Of a stretch of DNA of 37,962 nucleotides, positions 36,950 through 37,962 are shown piece after piece. The notes beneath the pieces are model-generated. The model made no database searches. It was not told the origin of the DNA and saw only the letters and a program-made list of their open reading frames with translations. Source of the stretch: an uncultured Gammaproteobacteria bacterium (lineage in GTDB: Bacteria > Pseudomonadota > Gammaproteobacteria > SZUA-140); the NCBI GenBank assembly GCA_945787155.1, contig CALZHD010000046.1:1-37962 (forward strand), read 5' to 3'. How positions within the stretch are numbered: position 1 is the stretch's first letter; every line of letters begins with the position of its first letter. The position numbers were made by a program, and so were the translations under genes.

Positions 36950-37962
36950 ATGAGCGCGAAAAAGTATCAACCCCCGTTTACCTTTACCAGCCAGATCGTT
37001 GAGCGGGTTTCGGTGATTAGTGAATTACTTGGGGCGTGGAGTGAGCGTAGCGGCACAAGTTTGACGCCTATGCTACGCCGTGGAAATCGCATCAAGACGA
37101 TTCAGGCTTCGCTGGCCATTGAACACAATACGCTGAGCATTGAACAGGTCAGCGCGGTGATTGAGGGTAAGCCGGTTTTGGGGCCGCCCCGCGAAGTCCA
37201 GGAAGTGCGTAATGCATTCGCCGCCTATGAAAAACTGGAGCAGTGGCAAGCGAGTAACGAAGGGCATTTGCTCGAGGCCCATAGTTTGTTGATGCGCGCT
37301 TTAATAGAAGATGCCGGTCACTATCGTGCCGCTGGTGTGGGAGTTTATGACGGCGACACGCTGGTGCACATGGCGCCGCCTGTGAATCGGGTAGCAGGAC
37401 TGATGGCTGATTTACTTGGTTGGCTGCGTGATACGGACTTGCCGCCATTGGTTTCCAGTTGTCTGTTTCATTATGAGTTTGAGTTTATCCACCCTTTTGC
37501 CGACGGCAATGGCCGTATGGGGCGTTTGTGGCAGACCTTGATTCTGTCCGGCTGGCGTTCCGAGTTGGCCTGGTTGCCCGTGGAAAGCGTCGTGCGTGAT
37601 CGTCAGCAGGCTTATTACGCGGCGCTCGCGGTAGCTGATCAGGCCGCAGATGCGACCGCTTTTGTGGCTTTTATGCTGGAATCACTGGAGCAGGCCTTAA
37701 TCGATGCGTTGCAGCAAAATGAAGAGACAAGTGAGGAGGTAAATGACGGGGTAAGCGAGCTATATGATGGCCGTTTAAGCGTCAAGCTGGATGCGCTGGA
37801 CCGGCAATTATTGGCATTATTTGTTGAGCAACCTTATGTCACGCAGCAGCAGCTTGTGGAACTGACCGGGAAATCATTGAGCACGATTCAGCGCCGTATT
37901 CGTAAATTGCGCCAACAGCACCTTGAACGGGTAGGGTCGGATAAATCGGGTTACTGGCGGGT
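36950..37962 (+). CDS. Fic family protein (AMPylase/nucleotidyltransferase) with C-terminal winged-helix-like region, partial at right edge
   Basis: MSAKKYQPPFTFTSQIVERVSVISELLGAWSE...IQASLAIEHNTLS...FHYEFEFIHPFADGNGRMGRLWQTLIL (HPFxxGNGRxxR); C-term QQLVELTGKSLSTIQRRIRKLRQ; no stop before 37962. Confidence 0.93.
   Translation, partial: MSAKKYQPPFTFTSQIVERVSVISELLGAWSERSGTSLTPMLRRGNRIKTIQASLAIEHNTLSIEQVSAVIEGKPVLGPPREVQEVRNAFAAYEKLEQWQASNEGHLLEAHSLLMRALIEDAGHYRAAGVGVYDGDTLVHMAPPVNRVAGLMADLLGWLRDTDLPPLVSSCLFHYEFEFIHPFADGNGRMGRLWQTLILSGWRSELAWLPVESVVRDRQQAYYAALAVADQAADATAFVAFMLESLEQALIDALQQNEETSEEVNDGVSELYDGRLSVKLDALDRQLLALFVEQPYVTQQQLVELTGKSLSTIQRRIRKLRQQHLERVGSDKSGYWR

Overview
This looks like a chromosomal window from a gammaproteobacterium (inferred from protein families; not proven). 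From left to right it contains: (i) an Mrp/Mnh-type cation/H+ antiporter operon on the minus strand (E-F-G-[DUF4040+B]-C-D, with D cut by the left edge); (ii) an acetate kinase gene broken by a ~20-nt deletion, a secreted hypothetical and a P2-type cation ATPase; (iii) a small gene graveyard (RimB-like retropepsin fragment, a C-terminal TM fragment, an IS3-like end); (iv) lipid-related genes (ceramidase-like, PagL-like, and a three-domain ACP-fatty acyl-AMP ligase-PlsC fusion); (v) a stress/nucleic-acid-repair block (ferritin-like, Hsp20 remnant, DUF2934, archease, RtcB, archaeal-type SAM synthetase, CBS protein, NYN+OST-HTH protein, PEBP, DUF502, CapA, P5C-dehydrogenase-like ALDH, DUF2845, PolX, DUF6763-like); (vi) GT2, PAS-GGDEF, cytochrome c and SelO, surrounded by MITE/REP-like repeats; (vii) an accessory right end with a MazG-like / GIY-YIG-DUF2075 helicase-S24 peptidase-like two-gene operon, a frameshifted REP-associated (Y1) transposase flanked by REP repeats, and a Fic protein cut by the right edge. 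The best candidate for an undescribed system is the translationally coupled MazG-like + GIY-YIG/helicase/S24 pair at 33447-35950. All family calls come from reading motifs by eye; no database search was run.
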